DNA from: an uncultured Thioclava sp.
GTDB taxonomy: Bacteria; Pseudomonadota; Alphaproteobacteria; Rhodobacterales; Rhodobacteraceae
Reading direction: 5' to 3'
Assembly (NCBI RefSeq): GCF_913064665.1
Contig: NZ_CAJYBT010000024.1
Location: 1-52,310, forward strand
Length of the DNA: 52,310 nucleotides
Part shown: piece after piece, positions 1 to 8,418 of the stretch
Position numbering within the stretch: position 1 is the stretch's first letter
How the letters are laid out: each line of letters begins with the position of its first letter
The notes under the pieces: model-generated
Databases searched by the model: none
The model's input: the letters and a program-made list of their open reading frames with translations, nothing else
Told to the model about the DNA's origin: nothing
Made by a program: the position numbers and the translations under genes

Positions 1-614
1 CCAGCTACGACAGAGAAGCCGTGCTGAAACGCGCGCTCGAACTCTTTTGGGCCAAGGGGTATCACGCGACCTCGCTCAAGGATTTAGAGGTCGCGCTTGA
101 TATGCGCCCCGGCTCGATCTACGCGGCCTTCGGGTCCAAAGAGGCGCTCTATGGCGAGACGCTGCGTCTTTATTCGCAGATGTCACAAACCCAATTCGAG
201 GAATTGCTGGCCAAAGCACCGACCCGGTTGGCTGGGCTGGCCGCGCATGTGCGCGCTTTGGGATGCGTCGCGCCCAACAGCGTGCCCTCGCGCGCCTGCA
301 TGTTGGTCAAAACCCTGCTAGAAACGCCCGATGATGACCCGGTCTTGCGCCAGTTGACCGAAGACATGATGCGCAAGGTCGAGGTCGCGTTCGCCAATAT
401 CTATCGCGCTGCCCGCGACGCCGGAGAAATTCCCGAAACCGCCGACCCCGAGCGACTGGCCAGCCGGTTACAGATCGAGATTTTCGGTCTACGCGCCTAT
501 GCGCAGCGCACCGATTCGGGGGCGCGTGTTGCGGCGTTGGCCGATGATATCGCCCGCGACATCGAAGCTTTGGCCATATCCAAACCCACCACAGCGAACG
601 CCCCCGCACATTAA
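1..614 (+). CDS. TetR/AcrR-family transcriptional regulator (5' partial)
   Basis: The reading frame is open to the left edge of the window (codons from base 3 read SYDREA before the first in-frame GTG at 21), so the true start lies outside. The N-terminal part is a TetR-type helix-turn-helix: FWAKGYHATSLKDL, then MRPGSIYAAFGSKEALY, with the typical GSIYAAFGSKE recognition helix. The rest is an alpha-helical ligand-binding domain of about 140 residues. These proteins repress neighbouring genes until a small ligand binds; the target here is unknown. The nearest genes to the right point the opposite way (L,D-transpeptidase) or start 1.1 kb away (peptide-type ABC operon). About 200 residues are visible, close to the full family length, so little is missing. 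Confidence 0.9.
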   Translation, partial: SYDREAVLKRALELFWAKGYHATSLKDLEVALDMRPGSIYAAFGSKEALYGETLRLYSQMSQTQFEELLAKAPTRLAGLAAHVRALGCVAPNSVPSRACMLVKTLLETPDDDPVLRQLTEDMMRKVEVAFANIYRAARDAGEIPETADPERLASRLQIEIFGLRAYAQRTDSGARVAALADDIARDIEALAISKPTTANAPAH

Positions 615-630
615 AAGCGGCGCCGCTTTT
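613..630. terminator. 18-bp perfect palindrome between convergent genes
   Basis: AAAAGCGGCGCCGCTTTT is a perfect inverted repeat that starts inside the TAA stop of the TetR gene. The A-tract/GC core/T-tract layout would work as an intrinsic terminator on either strand, which suits the convergent TetR and L,D-transpeptidase genes. With no spacer, the hairpin loop must come from the central GC bases. Confidence 0.6.
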
Positions 631-668
631 ACAAACGACGCCGCCAGATCAATGTCACACGCTCTGTC

Positions 669-1592
669 TTAGTTGCTGGCGGTGCAGGGAGCTGTCCCCG
701 GATAGCCGCAATCAGGAGACTTGGCGGTCTCACCCGACGACCCGACCTGTTCAGCCATTTGCACCGAAGCCTGATGCTGTTCCTGCTCGACCTTATTGGG
801 GTCGGGGATCATCCCGGCTTTCCAAGCCTCTTCATCGGCATTGATCGCAATCTGATTATAGGCCGACACGACATAGCCCGAATGCAGCTGCACCACCGGG
901 CCCTCCATCTGGAGGCTTTCCTCGCGGTTGCGCACCTTCACCTCGGTCCCTTTCGGGATTTTCGAGAACAGGTCGATGATGTCTTGGTTGAACAACCGGA
1001 TACAACCTGCCGAGGTCGCCCGCCCGATCGAAGACGGGTCCATCGTGCCGTGAATCCGGTAATAGGTGTCCTTGCCGTTCTTATACAAATACAGCGCGCG
1101 CGCCCCAAGCGGATTGTCCAGCCCACCGGGCAGACCATCCTTAAGCGGGCCATACAGATCAGGATCTTCCTTGATCATGTTCTGCGTCGGCGTCCAGCTG
1201 GGATATTGTTGTTTGCGATCAATCGTCGCGTCTCCGGCAAAGCCCTTGCCCTCACGACCGACGGCCACGCCATAGCGTTCCGCCTCGCCCGGCGCGGTGA
1301 TGTAATACAAGAACCGCGCAAAAGGATCGACGACGATCGTACCGACGGCCTCGGGGCCATGATAGGGCACCATCTGGCGGCGGTTCCGCTCGACCAGATA
1401 GCGCGGGTTCACAGCCGCAATTTCCTTGCCGTCATCTTCACGCGCCTGATATTCCGAGGGCACGGCTTTGCTTGACTGCGTGGGCTGGGCATATTGATGC
1501 GGCTCGCTTGCACAAGCGGCCAAAGCCCCAAGCGTGGCGAGCATCAATACGGGGCGGGTCACTCGTTTGAATAGCATAGAACTCGCGATCAC
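669..1592 (-). CDS. L,D-transpeptidase (YkuD domain) lipoprotein
   Basis: The 307-residue product has a lipoprotein signal peptide with lipobox L24-A-A-C27, so it should be lipid-anchored and periplasmic. The YkuD catalytic motif is clear: His181-Gly, then S194-A-G-C197-I-R199, with Cys197 as the nucleophile. Such enzymes form 3-3 peptidoglycan cross-links or attach proteins to meso-DAP of the stem peptide. The start is a GTG at 1592, preceded by AGGAAG at a good distance; a second possible start (ATG) is five codons in. The C-terminal 60 residues are low-complexity and Gln/Ser/Pro-rich, ending in a short Cys-containing tail (CGYPGTAPC) whose role I cannot name. It stands alone and convergent with the TetR gene. 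Confidence 0.9.
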   Translation of the reverse strand: MIASSMLFKRVTRPVLMLATLGALAACASEPHQYAQPTQSSKAVPSEYQAREDDGKEIAAVNPRYLVERNRRQMVPYHGPEAVGTIVVDPFARFLYYITAPGEAERYGVAVGREGKGFAGDATIDRKQQYPSWTPTQNMIKEDPDLYGPLKDGLPGGLDNPLGARALYLYKNGKDTYYRIHGTMDPSSIGRATSAGCIRLFNQDIIDLFSKIPKGTEVKVRNREESLQMEGPVVQLHSGYVVSAYNQIAINADEEAWKAGMIPDPNKVEQEQHQASVQMAEQVGSSGETAKSPDCGYPGTAPCTASN

Positions 1593-1678
1593 TTAATTCT
1601 TCCTGTCTGTCTGCGGGGCGTACGCAACATCCCCTCGGCCGAGGATCAATGCCTCAGATAGTGCAAAGTTCCCCTAGC

Positions 1679-1698
1679 TCACATTAACATGAATGTGA
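1679..1698. promoter_or_regulatory. Palindrome upstream of the peptide-type ABC operon
   Basis: TCACATTAACATGAATGTGA has perfect 7-bp arms (TCACATT/AATGTGA) around a 6-base spacer, and is flanked by CCCC on the left and GGGG on the right. It lies about 65 bp before the first permease start, in the gap between divergent genes, where an operator would be expected. The order TCACA...TGTGA is the reverse of a CRP site, so it is not a CRP box. Which protein binds it is unknown; the TetR at the window start is one candidate. Confidence 0.45.
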
Positions 1699-1762
1699 AC
1701 GGGGTATGTCGGCGGGAATCTGCCCCTTGACTGTGCGCAGGCGGCGTCAGACCTTGGCGCTC

Positions 1763-2707
1763 ATGCGCCGCTACCTGATCCGCCGCCTGATTGTGCTATT
1801 GGCCAGCCTCTGGGTGGCGAGCGCGGTGATTTTCACCCTTGTCGAAGGCGTGCCCGGCGATCCTGCGAGTTTCATGCTGGGCGTCAACGCCGCACCCGAT
1901 ACGTTGGCAGCATTGCGCGCACAAATGGGGCTCGATCAACCTTTCGTTTGGCGCTACCTGCATTGGCTGGGTGGCTTGCTTAGTGGTGATTTTGGCACGT
2001 CGTTTACCTATAAGGTGCCCGTGGCGGGGCTGATTGGCGCGCGGTTGGCGGTCTCGCTGCCGCTGGCGGGGATCGCGCTGTGCCTGTCGGTGGCGCTGGC
2101 CTTGCCGATGGGGCTGCTCGCGGCGGCGCGGCGTGCACGGCTCAGCGATGGGGCGGTGATGGCGGGCACGCAGCTCGGCATCGCTGTGCCCAATTTCTGG
2201 TTCGCGATGTTGCTGGTGGTGTTGCTGGCGGTGCGCTGGCAATGGTTTCCGGCGGGGGGCTTTCCGGGCTGGTCCGATCCGCTGATGGCTTTGCGTGCGC
2301 TGACACTGCCCGCGATCGCGCTGGCACTGCCGCAGGCGGCGATCCTGACACGGGTGCTGCGCTCGGCCTTGATCGAAACCTTGGGCCAAGACTATATCCG
2401 CACCGCCCGCGCCAAAGGCCTAAGCCGCGCGCGCGCCCTCACCCGGCACGCCTTGCGCAACGCGCTGATCCCGGTTCTGACGATCTTGGGGCTGCAATTC
2501 TCGTTCCTGCTCGCGGGCGCGATCATCATCGAAAACGTGTTTTACCTGCCCGGCCTTGGGCGGTTGATCTTTCAGGCGATCACCCAACGCGATCTGATCG
2601 TCGTGGAATCGGTGGTGATGATCTTGGTCTTTGCCGTGATCGTGGTGAATTTCCTCACCGATCTTGCCTATGCGGCGGTCGATCCGCGATTGCGCAGGCG
2701 CACATGA
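1763..2707 (+). CDS. Peptide/nickel-type ABC transporter permease (DppB-like)
   Basis: A 314-residue inner-membrane protein of the DppB/OppB family. It shows an N-terminal transmembrane helix after MRRYLIRRL, the periplasmic loop typical of DppB (GDPASFMLG, then an MGLDQPF-like stretch) and five further helices. The cytoplasmic EAA-like loop reads IRTARAKGLSRARALTRHALRNAL, the site that contacts the ATPase. The frame is open 19 codons further up to an ATG at 1706, but the family normally begins with a short basic peptide directly before helix 1, so ATG 1763 is preferred. It overlaps the next permease by 4 bp (ATGA) and is the first gene of the + strand cassette. Confidence 0.9.
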   Translation: MRRYLIRRLIVLLASLWVASAVIFTLVEGVPGDPASFMLGVNAAPDTLAALRAQMGLDQPFVWRYLHWLGGLLSGDFGTSFTYKVPVAGLIGARLAVSLPLAGIALCLSVALALPMGLLAAARRARLSDGAVMAGTQLGIAVPNFWFAMLLVVLLAVRWQWFPAGGFPGWSDPLMALRALTLPAIALALPQAAILTRVLRSALIETLGQDYIRTARAKGLSRARALTRHALRNALIPVLTILGLQFSFLLAGAIIIENVFYLPGLGRLIFQAITQRDLIVVESVVMILVFAVIVVNFLTDLAYAAVDPRLRRRT

Positions 2708-3519
2708 AACTGTCGCTGATCATCGGAGGCGTTCTGAGCGGGGCGGCGCTGCTGGCGGCGCTGATCTCGCTGGTCTGGACGCCCTATGATGTGACCGCGC
2801 TCCACATTGCGCATAAGCTGCAAGGGCCAAGCGCCGCGCATTGGCTGGGCACCGATCATTTCGGGCGCGATATTGCCTCGATGTTGATGGCGGGCGCACG
2901 CACCTCGTTGGCCGTGGCGCTGGTGGCGGTCACGATTGGCATGGGGCTGGGCGTGCCGCTGGGGCTGTGGGCGGCGGCGCGGCGCGGGTCGTGGCTGGAT
3001 GAGGGGATCATGCGCGCCAATGATCTGATCTTCGCCTTTCCCTCGCTGGTGATCGCGATCCTGATCACCGCGACCTTCGGCCCTTCGGCCACCAATGCGA
3101 TCATCGCTATCGGCATCTTCAACATCCCCGTTTTCGCGCGGGTCACGCGGGCGGGAGCACTGTCGCTTTGGCAGCTGGACTACATCCGCGCCGCGCAAGT
3201 CGCAGGCAAGGGGCGCGCGCGGATCTCGGGCGAACATATCCTGCCCAATATCGCCAATCTGCTGATCGTTCAGGGCACGATCCAGTTCAGCCTTGGCATT
3301 CTGGCCGAGGCGGGGCTGTCCTATGTCGGGCTTGGCGCGCAGCCGCCCACGCCCAGTTGGGGCCGGATGCTGGCCGAGGCGCAGACGATGGTCACCCTCG
3401 CCCCGCATGTCGCGATCATGCCGGGACTGGCGATCGTGCTGACGGTGTTGGGGCTGAACCTGCTGGGCGACGGGCTACGCGATGCGCTGGATCCAAGGTT
3501 GCGGGGGCGACTGGCATGA
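2704..3519 (+). CDS. Peptide/nickel-type ABC transporter permease (DppC-like)
   Basis: The 271-residue partner permease of the DppC/OppC family. It has the characteristic HWLGTDHFGRDI motif near residue 45, then about five membrane helices and an EAA loop around IRAAQVAGKGRARISGEHILPN, and ends in the conserved GDGLRDALDPR. The ATG at 2704 overlaps the preceding stop, and its own stop overlaps the ATPase start at 3516, so translation is likely coupled through the whole operon. With the DppB-like subunit it forms the membrane channel of an importer for peptides or other small organic solutes. Confidence 0.92.
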   Translation: MKLSLIIGGVLSGAALLAALISLVWTPYDVTALHIAHKLQGPSAAHWLGTDHFGRDIASMLMAGARTSLAVALVAVTIGMGLGVPLGLWAAARRGSWLDEGIMRANDLIFAFPSLVIAILITATFGPSATNAIIAIGIFNIPVFARVTRAGALSLWQLDYIRAAQVAGKGRARISGEHILPNIANLLIVQGTIQFSLGILAEAGLSYVGLGAQPPTPSWGRMLAEAQTMVTLAPHVAIMPGLAIVLTVLGLNLLGDGLRDALDPRLRGRLA

Positions 3520-5099
3520 CGCTGTTAGCCCTTGATCATCTGAATGTGCAGATCGGCAAACCCGCGATCCTGCGCGATGTCAGCCTGACGCTGTCGCGCG
3601 GCGAGATCCTTGGGCTTGTCGGCGAAAGCGGATCGGGCAAGTCTATGACCGCGCTGGCGATCATGGGCCTGCTGCCCGATCGCGCGCGGATTTCGGGCGA
3701 CATCATGCTGGGTGGTTTAAACCTGCGTCACCGATCAGAACGCGAGATGTGCCAATTGCGCGGCAACGCCATCTCGATGATCTTTCAAGAACCGATGAGC
3801 GCGCTCAACCCGATGATGACCATCGGCGATCAGGTCGCGGAAACGCTCATGCTGCATCGCAGAATGCTGCGCAGCGAAGCCCGCAGCATCGCGCGCGAAA
3901 AACTCGACCGGGTAGGCCTGCGCGCCCCGCGCTTTCCGCTGACATTATACCCCCATGAACTGTCAGGCGGGCAGCGCCAGCGCGTGGCCATCGCGATGGC
4001 GATTGCGCTGCATCCCAAGCTGCTGATCGCGGATGAGCCGACCACCGCGCTCGATGTCACGACCCAGGCCGAAGTCCTCAATCTGCTGCGCGATCTGGCG
4101 CGCGAAGAGGGCATGGCGCTGATCCTGATCACCCATGATCTGGCGGTCGTCGCGGGCATGGCCGACCGGGTGGCCGTGATGCAAGCGGGCCAAATCGTGG
4201 AAACTGCGCCCACCCGGACGCTGTTTCAAAGGCCAGTCGCGCCCTACACCCAAGCGCTGCTTGCCGCCTCGACCCATCAGCCGTCGCTGGCGACGCGCCC
4301 AAGAGCCAAGCCTTTGTTACAGGTCGATAACGCCACGCGCATCTACCGTTTGCCGCGCCCCTCGGCCCTTTCGCCCCATCCTGAATTGCGCGCGGTTGAT
4401 GACGTGTCCTTCACCATCCATGCCGGGGAATCGCTGGGGCTGGTCGGCGAAAGCGGCTGTGGCAAATCCACCCTGACACGCTCGATCCTTGGCCTTGATG
4501 CGCTGCAAGGCGGCGCGATTCATCTGAATGGCCACCCTATCAACCCCGCGATGCCCAGCCCGCAGCGCGCCGATATGCAGATCGTGTTTCAGGACCCTTA
4601 CGGCTCGTTCAACCCGCGCCAAAAGGTCGAACGGCTGGTGGCCGAACCGTTTCACCTGACGGGGCGGCCCGCCGATTGGCGCGACCGCGTGGCCGAAGCT
4701 CTGCGCGAGGTCGGGCTGTCGCCGGACGACAAAAACCGCTTCATCCATGAATTTTCCGGCGGCCAGCGCCAGCGTATCGCGATTGCGCGCGCGTTGATCA
4801 TCCGCCCGAAGCTGATCGTGCTGGATGAGGCGGTGTCGGCGCTGGATGTGCAGGTGCGCGCGCAGGTGCTGGATCTGCTGAGCGCGCTGCAAGCCACGCA
4901 TAATCTGGCCTATCTGTTCATCTCGCATGACCTGTCGGTGGTGCGCGCAGTGACCTCGCGCTGCTTGGTGATGAGCGCCGGGCGGATCGTCGAAGAAGGG
5001 CCGACCGAGGCGCTCTTCACCGCCCCGCAAAACGCCTATACACAATCTTTGATCGCCGCCACACCGCGCATTCCGCAACATTGGAAGGAGCCTGCATGA
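3516..5099 (+). CDS. Fused double ABC ATPase of a peptide-type importer (DppD-DppF fusion)
   Basis: A 527-residue protein with two complete nucleotide-binding domains in one chain. Domain 1 has Walker A GESGSGKS (residues 36-43), signature LSGGQRQR and Walker B LLIADEPT. Domain 2 has Walker A GESGCGKS (about 311-318), signature FSGGQRQR and Walker B LIVLDEA. Both carry the C-terminal oligopeptide-transporter region with the APYTQALL / NAYTQSLI motif. In E. coli these are two proteins, DppD and DppF; fused forms such as GsiA and YejF are known. It powers the two permeases just upstream. Its stop overlaps the start of the aldehyde dehydrogenase, linking transport to catabolism. Confidence 0.93.
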   Translation: MTLLALDHLNVQIGKPAILRDVSLTLSRGEILGLVGESGSGKSMTALAIMGLLPDRARISGDIMLGGLNLRHRSEREMCQLRGNAISMIFQEPMSALNPMMTIGDQVAETLMLHRRMLRSEARSIAREKLDRVGLRAPRFPLTLYPHELSGGQRQRVAIAMAIALHPKLLIADEPTTALDVTTQAEVLNLLRDLAREEGMALILITHDLAVVAGMADRVAVMQAGQIVETAPTRTLFQRPVAPYTQALLAASTHQPSLATRPRAKPLLQVDNATRIYRLPRPSALSPHPELRAVDDVSFTIHAGESLGLVGESGCGKSTLTRSILGLDALQGGAIHLNGHPINPAMPSPQRADMQIVFQDPYGSFNPRQKVERLVAEPFHLTGRPADWRDRVAEALREVGLSPDDKNRFIHEFSGGQRQRIAIARALIIRPKLIVLDEAVSALDVQVRAQVLDLLSALQATHNLAYLFISHDLSVVRAVTSRCLVMSAGRIVEEGPTEALFTAPQNAYTQSLIAATPRIPQHWKEPA

Positions 5100-6541
5100 C
5101 CTTGCCGCTTTGGTTCGAGCCGACCGAAATTCTGATCGGCGGGGAATGGTGCACGACGCCGGAGACCTTGCCCGTCGAAAACCCCTCGGACGGGGCCGAG
5201 ATCGCACGGATCGCGCGGGGCCGCGCGGCAGATATCGACGCCGCAGTGGGCGCCGCGCACGCAGCGCTTGAGGGGGACTGGGGGCAGCTCAGCGCCGCCG
5301 AACGCGGACGCCTGTTGCTGGCCATGTCCGCCCGCGTGCTGGAGCGCGCCGAGGCGCTGGCCACGTTGGAGGCAATGGATGTCGGCAAGCCGCTGACACA
5401 GGCGCGCGCCGACGTTGTGGCGCTGGCGCGCTACTTGGAATTTTATGGCGGTGCGGCGGATAAGATCATGGGCGAGACGATCCCGTTCCAGCAGGGCTAT
5501 ACCGCCTATACCCTGCGCGAGCCCCATGGTGTGACCGCCCATATCGTGCCGTGGAACTACCCGATGCAGATCATCGGGCGCTCGGTCGGGGCGGCGCTGG
5601 CGATGGGCAATGCGGCGGTGCTCAAACCCGCCGAGGAAGCCTCGCTTACGGCGCTGGCCTTTGCGCGGATCGCCCATGAGGTGGGCTTGCCCGCGGGTGC
5701 GCTCAACATCGTGCCGGGCTTGGGCGAAGAGGCGGGTGCAGCGCTGTCGGCCCATCCCGGCGTAAACCACATTTCTTTCACCGGATCAGTCGCGGTCGGG
5801 CAGATGATACAGGGCGCAGCCGCCGCCAATGTCGTGCCCGTGACGTTGGAACTGGGCGGGAAATCCCCGCAGCTTGTGTTTGCCGATGCCGATCTGGATC
5901 GCGCGCTGTCGTTCTTGGTGAATGCCGGCATCCAGAATGCGGGTCAGACCTGTTCAGCCAGCTCGCGCATCCTTGTGCAGCGCGCGATTTACGACACGGT
6001 TTTGGATAAGATGGCCGCGCGCTATCGCGATCTTGTGGCCGGGCCCGCAATGTCAGATCGCAATCTTGGGCCGCTGATTTCGGCGCGCCAGAAAGAGACC
6101 GTCGAGGGCTATCTGCGCCTTGCCGCCGATCTGCCGATTGCCGCGCGCGGTCAGATCGCCCCCGATGCCCCTGAGGGCGGTCATTACGTCCCGCCCACGC
6201 TGATCGGCGGTGGTTTTGGTGCGCATCGCTTGGCGCAAGAGGAAATCTTTGGCCCCGCGCAGATCGTGATCCCGTTCGAAGATGAGGAAGAAGCCATCGC
6301 GATTGCCAATGGCACCGAATACGGGCTCGTCGCCTCGGTCTGGTCCGAGAATGGCGGGCGCACGATGCGGCTGGCGAAACGCTTGCGCGTGGGGCAAGTG
6401 TTCTTGAACAATTACGGCGCTGGCGGGGGCGTTGAACTGCCCTTTGGCGGGGTGGGCAAATCCGGCCATGGGCGCGAAAAGGGATTCGAGGCACTTTACG
6501 GCTTCTCGAGCCTCAAGACGGTTGCGGCGTGGCACGGATAG
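5096..6541 (+). CDS. NAD(P)-dependent aldehyde dehydrogenase
   Basis: A 481-residue ALDH-superfamily enzyme that oxidises an aldehyde to the acid in the cytoplasm. Visible catalytic residues are Asn154 (PWNYP), the general base Glu252 (LELGGKSP) and nucleophile Cys286 (GQTCSASSR); the cofactor site includes LKPAEEASL. The glycine-rich FTGS motif is at about 228-231. The sequence resembles betaine-aldehyde and gamma-aminobutyraldehyde type ALDHs, but substrate cannot be assigned. The ATG overlaps the stop of the ABC ATPase by 4 bp, so it is almost certainly in the transport operon and probably acts on a product of the imported compound. Confidence 0.93.
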   Translation: MTLPLWFEPTEILIGGEWCTTPETLPVENPSDGAEIARIARGRAADIDAAVGAAHAALEGDWGQLSAAERGRLLLAMSARVLERAEALATLEAMDVGKPLTQARADVVALARYLEFYGGAADKIMGETIPFQQGYTAYTLREPHGVTAHIVPWNYPMQIIGRSVGAALAMGNAAVLKPAEEASLTALAFARIAHEVGLPAGALNIVPGLGEEAGAALSAHPGVNHISFTGSVAVGQMIQGAAAANVVPVTLELGGKSPQLVFADADLDRALSFLVNAGIQNAGQTCSASSRILVQRAIYDTVLDKMAARYRDLVAGPAMSDRNLGPLISARQKETVEGYLRLAADLPIAARGQIAPDAPEGGHYVPPTLIGGGFGAHRLAQEEIFGPAQIVIPFEDEEEAIAIANGTEYGLVASVWSENGGRTMRLAKRLRVGQVFLNNYGAGGGVELPFGGVGKSGHGREKGFEALYGFSSLKTVAAWHG

Positions 6542-6580
6542 GGATTTGATCGCGCAAGAATTTGGGGGGGGGAGGCCGCG

Positions 6581-7321
6581 ATGAGACTTGAGGGAAAAAC
6601 CACGATCGTGACCGGTGCCGCGTCAGGCTTTGGCGCAGGGATTGCGCGACGCTTTGCGGCAGAAGGCGCACGCGTGATGGTGGCCGATCTGAACGGCGCG
6701 ACCGCGCAATCGGTGGCGGATGAGATTGGTGGGATCGCTTGTGAGGTCGATGTCAGCCGCGATGCCTCGGTCAAGGCGATGGCTCAGGCCGCGCAGAAAG
6801 CTTGGGGCCGGATCGACATTTTGGTCAATAATGCAGGCACCACCCATCTGCCCAAGCCGATGGAAGAGGTGAGCGAAGAGGAATTCGACCGCGTGCTCGC
6901 AGTGAACGCGAAATCGGTTTATCTGAGCGCGCGTCATATCGTGCCGCTGATGAAGGCTGCCGGGACTGGCGCGATCCTGAATGTCGCCTCGACCGCCGGG
7001 GTCAGCCCGCGCCCCAACCTGAGCTGGTATAACGCCTCCAAGGGCTGGATGATTACGGCGACCCGCGCGATGGCGGTGGAACTGGCCCCGATGGGCATCC
7101 GCGTCAATGCGATCAACCCGGTAGCTGGCGAGACACCCTTATTGAAAAGCTTCATGGGCGAGGATACGCCCGAAATCCGCGCGAAATTCTTGGCGACGAT
7201 CCCGCTGGGGCGCTTCTCGACACCCGAGGACATGGCCAATGCGGCGTTGTTTTTGTGTTCAGATGAGGCCAGCATGATCACGGGCGTTGCACTGGAAGTG
7301 GATGGCGGACGCTGCATTTGA
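6581..7321 (+). CDS. Short-chain dehydrogenase/reductase (classical SDR)
   Basis: A 246-residue classical SDR with the Rossmann motif TGAASGFG (11-18), NNAG (83-86) and catalytic Ser137, Tyr150 and Lys154 (YNASK). Asp36 after the second beta strand (VADLNG) points to NAD(H) over NADP(H). It ends in the usual VDGGRCI. It follows the aldehyde dehydrogenase by 39 bp in the same direction, with GGGGGGGAGG before the start, and probably oxidises an alcohol or 3-hydroxy intermediate in the same pathway. The substrate is unknown. Confidence 0.9.
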   Translation: MRLEGKTTIVTGAASGFGAGIARRFAAEGARVMVADLNGATAQSVADEIGGIACEVDVSRDASVKAMAQAAQKAWGRIDILVNNAGTTHLPKPMEEVSEEEFDRVLAVNAKSVYLSARHIVPLMKAAGTGAILNVASTAGVSPRPNLSWYNASKGWMITATRAMAVELAPMGIRVNAINPVAGETPLLKSFMGEDTPEIRAKFLATIPLGRFSTPEDMANAALFLCSDEASMITGVALEVDGGRCI

Positions 7322-7328
7322 CCTCGTG

Positions 7329-7376
7329 CCGGGGGCGCAGCCCCCGGACCCCCGGAGTATTGAGGGCTAGATGAAA
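7329..7376 (+). repeat. Rhodobacteraceae-type intergenic repeat, copy A (hairpin plus GGAGTATT...GATGAAA tail)
   Basis: The element opens with a perfect hairpin CCGGGGGC-GCA-GCCCCCGG (7329-7347) and continues ACCCCCGGAGTATTGAGGGCTAGATGAAA. The tail closely matches two more copies at 47993-48016 and 48153-48176. I recall similar elements scattered between genes in Rhodobacteraceae genomes. Here the ATG in the tail (7371) is also the start codon of the next gene. The hairpin may end transcription of the SDR gene. Confidence 0.75.
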
Positions 7377-8381
7377 CAAGGGCCAAGAAACCTGATTACC
7401 GATGTCGAGGGGTTGCTTGTGGGCAATGCCCAAGATGCGGTTTTGCGTTCGGGTGTGAGCGTGTTGACTGGCGCGCGCCCGTTCACGGCGGGGCTGCATG
7501 TGATGGGCGGAGCGCCGGGCACACGCGAGAGCGATTTGCTGGCGCCCGACCGGCTGGTGCAGGAGGTTGACGCGCTGGTTCTCTCGGGCGGCTCGGCCTT
7601 TGGGCTGGCGGCTTGCGATGGGGTGATGGCGGGGCTGCGCGCACAGGGGCGCGGGTTCGCGGTGGGCGATCAGCGCGTGCCGATTGTGCCCGGTGCGATC
7701 CTGTTTGATTTGCTCAATGGCGGGAATAAGGATTGGCAGAACACCCCTTATCCTGCGCTGGGACTGGAGGCGTTGCAGGCGGCAAGCGACAGGTTTGCGC
7801 TTGGCACAGCGGGCGCGGGGTTTGGCGCGATGACGGGCACGCTGAAGGGCGGGTTGGGATCGGCCTCGGCAGTGCTGGACAGCGGGCTGACGGTCGGCGC
7901 GCTGGTGGCGGTGAATGCCTTGGGATCGGTGAACATGGGCGGGAACGCGCAGTTCTGGGCCGCGCCTTGGGAGATCGACGCGGAGTTTGGCGGGCTTGGC
8001 CCCGCGCACGCCCATGATCCGCATTTCGAGCCCGAACCCGCCAAGCGCGCGGGCGAGGCCACAACGATTGCAATTATCGCCACTGACGCGGCACTGGATC
8101 AGGCGCAAGTGACGCGGATGGCCACGGCGGCACATGACGGGATGGCGCGCGCGATCCATCCCTCGCACAGCCTGCTGGATGGCGATCTGGTCTTTGGCGC
8201 CGCGACCGGAGCGAAACCGCTGGCCGATCCGCTGCGCGACATGTTCCAGCTAGGTCATGCCGCCGCTTGCGTGCTTGCCCGCGCGATTGCGCGCGCCATT
8301 TATGAAGCCAAGGCGATGCCGGGCGATCTGCAGCCCTGCTGGCAGGATGTTTATGGAACACAAATGCGGGCCACTCATTGA
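7371..8381 (+). CDS. P1-family N-terminal-nucleophile hydrolase (DmpA/BapA/NylC-like, peptidase S58)
   Basis: A 336-residue protein beginning GPRNLITDVEGLLVGNA, which is typical of the P1/S58 family. The SGGSAFGLAA segment (72-81) and GALVAVNALGSVNMGG segment (176-191) are family landmarks. Family members cleave themselves to expose a Ser or Thr nucleophile; the likely site is at Ala230-Thr231/Thr232 (GEATTIAIIATDA), followed by the HDGMARAIHPSH segment. Known relatives release N-terminal D- or L-amino acids from amides, cleave beta-peptides or hydrolyse 6-aminohexanoate oligomers. The start ATG lies inside the intergenic repeat, with GAGG five bases upstream; no later Met would keep the conserved N-terminus. 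It probably hydrolyses the compound taken up by the upstream transporter. Confidence 0.88.
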   Translation: MKQGPRNLITDVEGLLVGNAQDAVLRSGVSVLTGARPFTAGLHVMGGAPGTRESDLLAPDRLVQEVDALVLSGGSAFGLAACDGVMAGLRAQGRGFAVGDQRVPIVPGAILFDLLNGGNKDWQNTPYPALGLEALQAASDRFALGTAGAGFGAMTGTLKGGLGSASAVLDSGLTVGALVAVNALGSVNMGGNAQFWAAPWEIDAEFGGLGPAHAHDPHFEPEPAKRAGEATTIAIIATDAALDQAQVTRMATAAHDGMARAIHPSHSLLDGDLVFGAATGAKPLADPLRDMFQLGHAAACVLARAIARAIYEAKAMPGDLQPCWQDVYGTQMRATH

Positions 8382-8418
8382 GCCTGCAAAGACGCACCGA
8401 AACCTTAGGAGGCCCCAA

